A stretch of 64,000 nucleotides of DNA from contig CASIBY010000018.1 in the NCBI GenBank assembly GCA_949373095.1, forward strand, positions 1-64,000. The letters run 5' to 3'. The notes under the pieces were generated by a model. That model had not been told where the DNA came from and ran no database searches. It saw only the letters and a list, made by a program, of their open reading frames with translations. The DNA is from Candidatus Poseidoniaceae archaeon. Lineage in GTDB: Archaea > Thermoplasmatota > Poseidoniia > Poseidoniales > Poseidoniaceae. Of this stretch, positions 62,465-64,000 are shown piece after piece. Numbering within the stretch: position 1 is the first letter of the stretch; each line of letters starts with the position of its first letter. The position numbers and the translations under genes were made by a program.

Positions 62465-64000
62465 ATGGAAGGCGCAACCGACCCCAAAATGCTGGAAGAC
62501 CGGCTATTTTACAAAATGGGATTGCTTATCCACGACCGAAGAAAGTTCATGATGGCTTTCGGCCTTGCCTCGTGTATTTTGATGGGCAGCCTCATCACAA
62601 TCGGAGCGGATTGGGCTGAAGGATTTGGAGAAGATGATGTTGAATCCATCAATGCCGGAAGACTCATTTCAGAACGCTTTGCTGCAGATGAGGATGATGG
62701 TGGCCCATCCTTCCGATACGTTGTTTTTCACCCTACTCTCAATGACACTTCTTCGGAGTGGCAAGATGCAGTCAGGGAAGCGCTCTCTACGTTTGAGAAC
62801 CACCCTGAAGCGACGATTGAATATTCTTGGGACGAGGATGGTGTTGACCGTGATGACGTCATTGCACAGGACGAAGATGGACAATATGCCATCAATAAAG
62901 TGACCTTTAGCACGGACCGGAAGGAAGCAAAGCTTTTGGTCACCGAGTTGCATGATTCCATTGATTTGGACAGCGATTTCGACGGATGGATGACCGATGG
63001 TATCTTTGTGGAGTGGACCTTTGATGACCGAATCAAAAAGGACCTCATCAAAGCAGAAGTTGTTGCCGGACCCCTTACGCTCCTTATCCTAGGGTTGATC
63101 TTCGGTTCAGTCATTGCCGCCCTCTTGCCGATGGGAGTCGGTGGAGGCACATTGGTGGCTGCAGTTGGAATGACGATTTGGTTGTCCAATGTGACGGACG
63201 TGACCGTTTATGCAACCAACATTGTCTCCCTTATCGGCATCGGTGTATCCATTGATTATTCATTATTCTTAGTGAACCGTTTTCGGGAAGAATTGGACCG
63301 TGGCCACGATGTTCGAACGGCGACTGCTATGAGTTGTGCTACTGCTGGAAAAGCAGTGTTCTATTCTGGTATAACCGTCGCAATCGGACTTATGGGGATG
63401 TTGTTTTTCACCAACACTTCGCTGCCATCACTGGGAATCGGTGGAACCATTGCAGTCACCATTGCCATGATTTACTCAACCATCGTACTGCCAGCAGTTA
63501 TGGCTGCTCTTGGACCACGAATTAACAACTTCAAAATCCCCTATGCAATTGACATGCGAGCAAAGGACGATGGGATTTGGGCAAAGATCGCTAAGAAGGT
63601 CATGGACCGACCTTGGGCCGTCCTCATTCCCACCTTGATCTTGCTTATTGGTGCAGGACTTCCCTTTGCTTACGCTGAATTTTCACTGTCCTCTTGGAAG
63701 GCCCTACCGCCCGATGATGAATCCCGCCAGGGCATGGAACTGATTGACGAATTGTGGCCAGACCAAGCCGCAAATTCCATCTTCATCGTCATCGAAACCG
63801 ATGGCGCAGACCCCCTTTCCGAGGTTAATCTGAGGGCTCAACACGCTTACGTTTTGGAACTACTCAACGATTCAAGAGTCTCTGGAGGAATTGGCGTTTC
63901 ACTGCCCGCTCCTGGAATGACTGCTGATGAGGTGGTCCAATTTTGGGCCACACCTGATGAGATGATGCCTGTAGAGCAGCAAGCCATTCGCGATAGCCTC
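62465..64000 (+). CDS. RND/MMPL superfamily exporter, N-terminal part (runs off window end)
   Basis: Translated by hand from ATG 62465: MEGATDPKMLEDRLFYKMGLLIHDRRKFMMAFGL...SLIGIGVSIDYSLFLVNRFREELDRG.... Not in the ORF track, apparently because there is no stop before 64000. Confidence 0.85.
   Translation, partial: MEGATDPKMLEDRLFYKMGLLIHDRRKFMMAFGLASCILMGSLITIGADWAEGFGEDDVESINAGRLISERFAADEDDGGPSFRYVVFHPTLNDTSSEWQDAVREALSTFENHPEATIEYSWDEDGVDRDDVIAQDEDGQYAINKVTFSTDRKEAKLLVTELHDSIDLDSDFDGWMTDGIFVEWTFDDRIKKDLIKAEVVAGPLTLLILGLIFGSVIAALLPMGVGGGTLVAAVGMTIWLSNVTDVTVYATNIVSLIGIGVSIDYSLFLVNRFREELDRGHDVRTATAMSCATAGKAVFYSGITVAIGLMGMLFFTNTSLPSLGIGGTIAVTIAMIYSTIVLPAVMAALGPRINNFKIPYAIDMRAKDDGIWAKIAKKVMDRPWAVLIPTLILLIGAGLPFAYAEFSLSSWKALPPDDESRQGMELIDELWPDQAANSIFIVIETDGADPLSEVNLRAQHAYVLELLNDSRVSGGIGVSLPAPGMTADEVVQFWATPDEMMPVEQQAIRDSL

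Noticed and set aside
1-64000. Prophage, transposon or integrative element
   Set aside because: No integrase, transposase, capsid or terminal-repeat signals recognised; both tRNAs look intact without attachment-site duplications.

Overview
This looks like a chromosomal segment of a planktonic euryarchaeon. A Marine Group II / Poseidoniales-like origin is my inference from archaeal information-processing genes combined with very large modular surface proteins; no search was run. The clearest anchors are Pus10, L21e, Rpb4/RpoF, DUF655 and KsgA, which form an archaeal gene cluster at 18.1-22.4 kb. Others are RadA, FtsZ, PGK, isocitrate dehydrogenase, exonuclease VII (XseA/XseB), two RND/MMPL-family exporters, and two tRNAs on the minus strand: Thr-CGT and initiator-type Met-CAT. 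About a quarter of the window encodes cell-surface proteins. These are a ~9.1 kb ELWxxDGT-repeat/Ig-like/TSP3 giant, an eight-domain fasciclin protein, a TSP3 protein, an FN3-like protein with an acidic/basic tail, and a PKD-like lipoprotein. I see no CRISPR array, prophage or intact transposon. The best leads are: (i) the giant has three blocks of exactly nine ELW-type repeats each; (ii) the fasciclin repeats carry staggered cysteines that suggest inter-domain disulfides; (iii) an HNH protein has tandem small winged-helix/LOTUS-like repeats; (iv) Pus10 has a SAP domain inserted in its catalytic half; (v) one protein has two histone-fold-like segments; (vi) a 16-bp perfect inverted repeat made of alternating purine-pyrimidine tracts lies in a divergent promoter; (vii) a ~1150-aa helical-repeat protein ends in a PIN domain. 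Several loci (0.5-8 kb, 43.86 kb, 55.6-56.6 kb) are broken by small frameshifts while coding similarity continues in the next frame. Sequencing or assembly errors are the simplest explanation. Family names come from motif recognition by eye.
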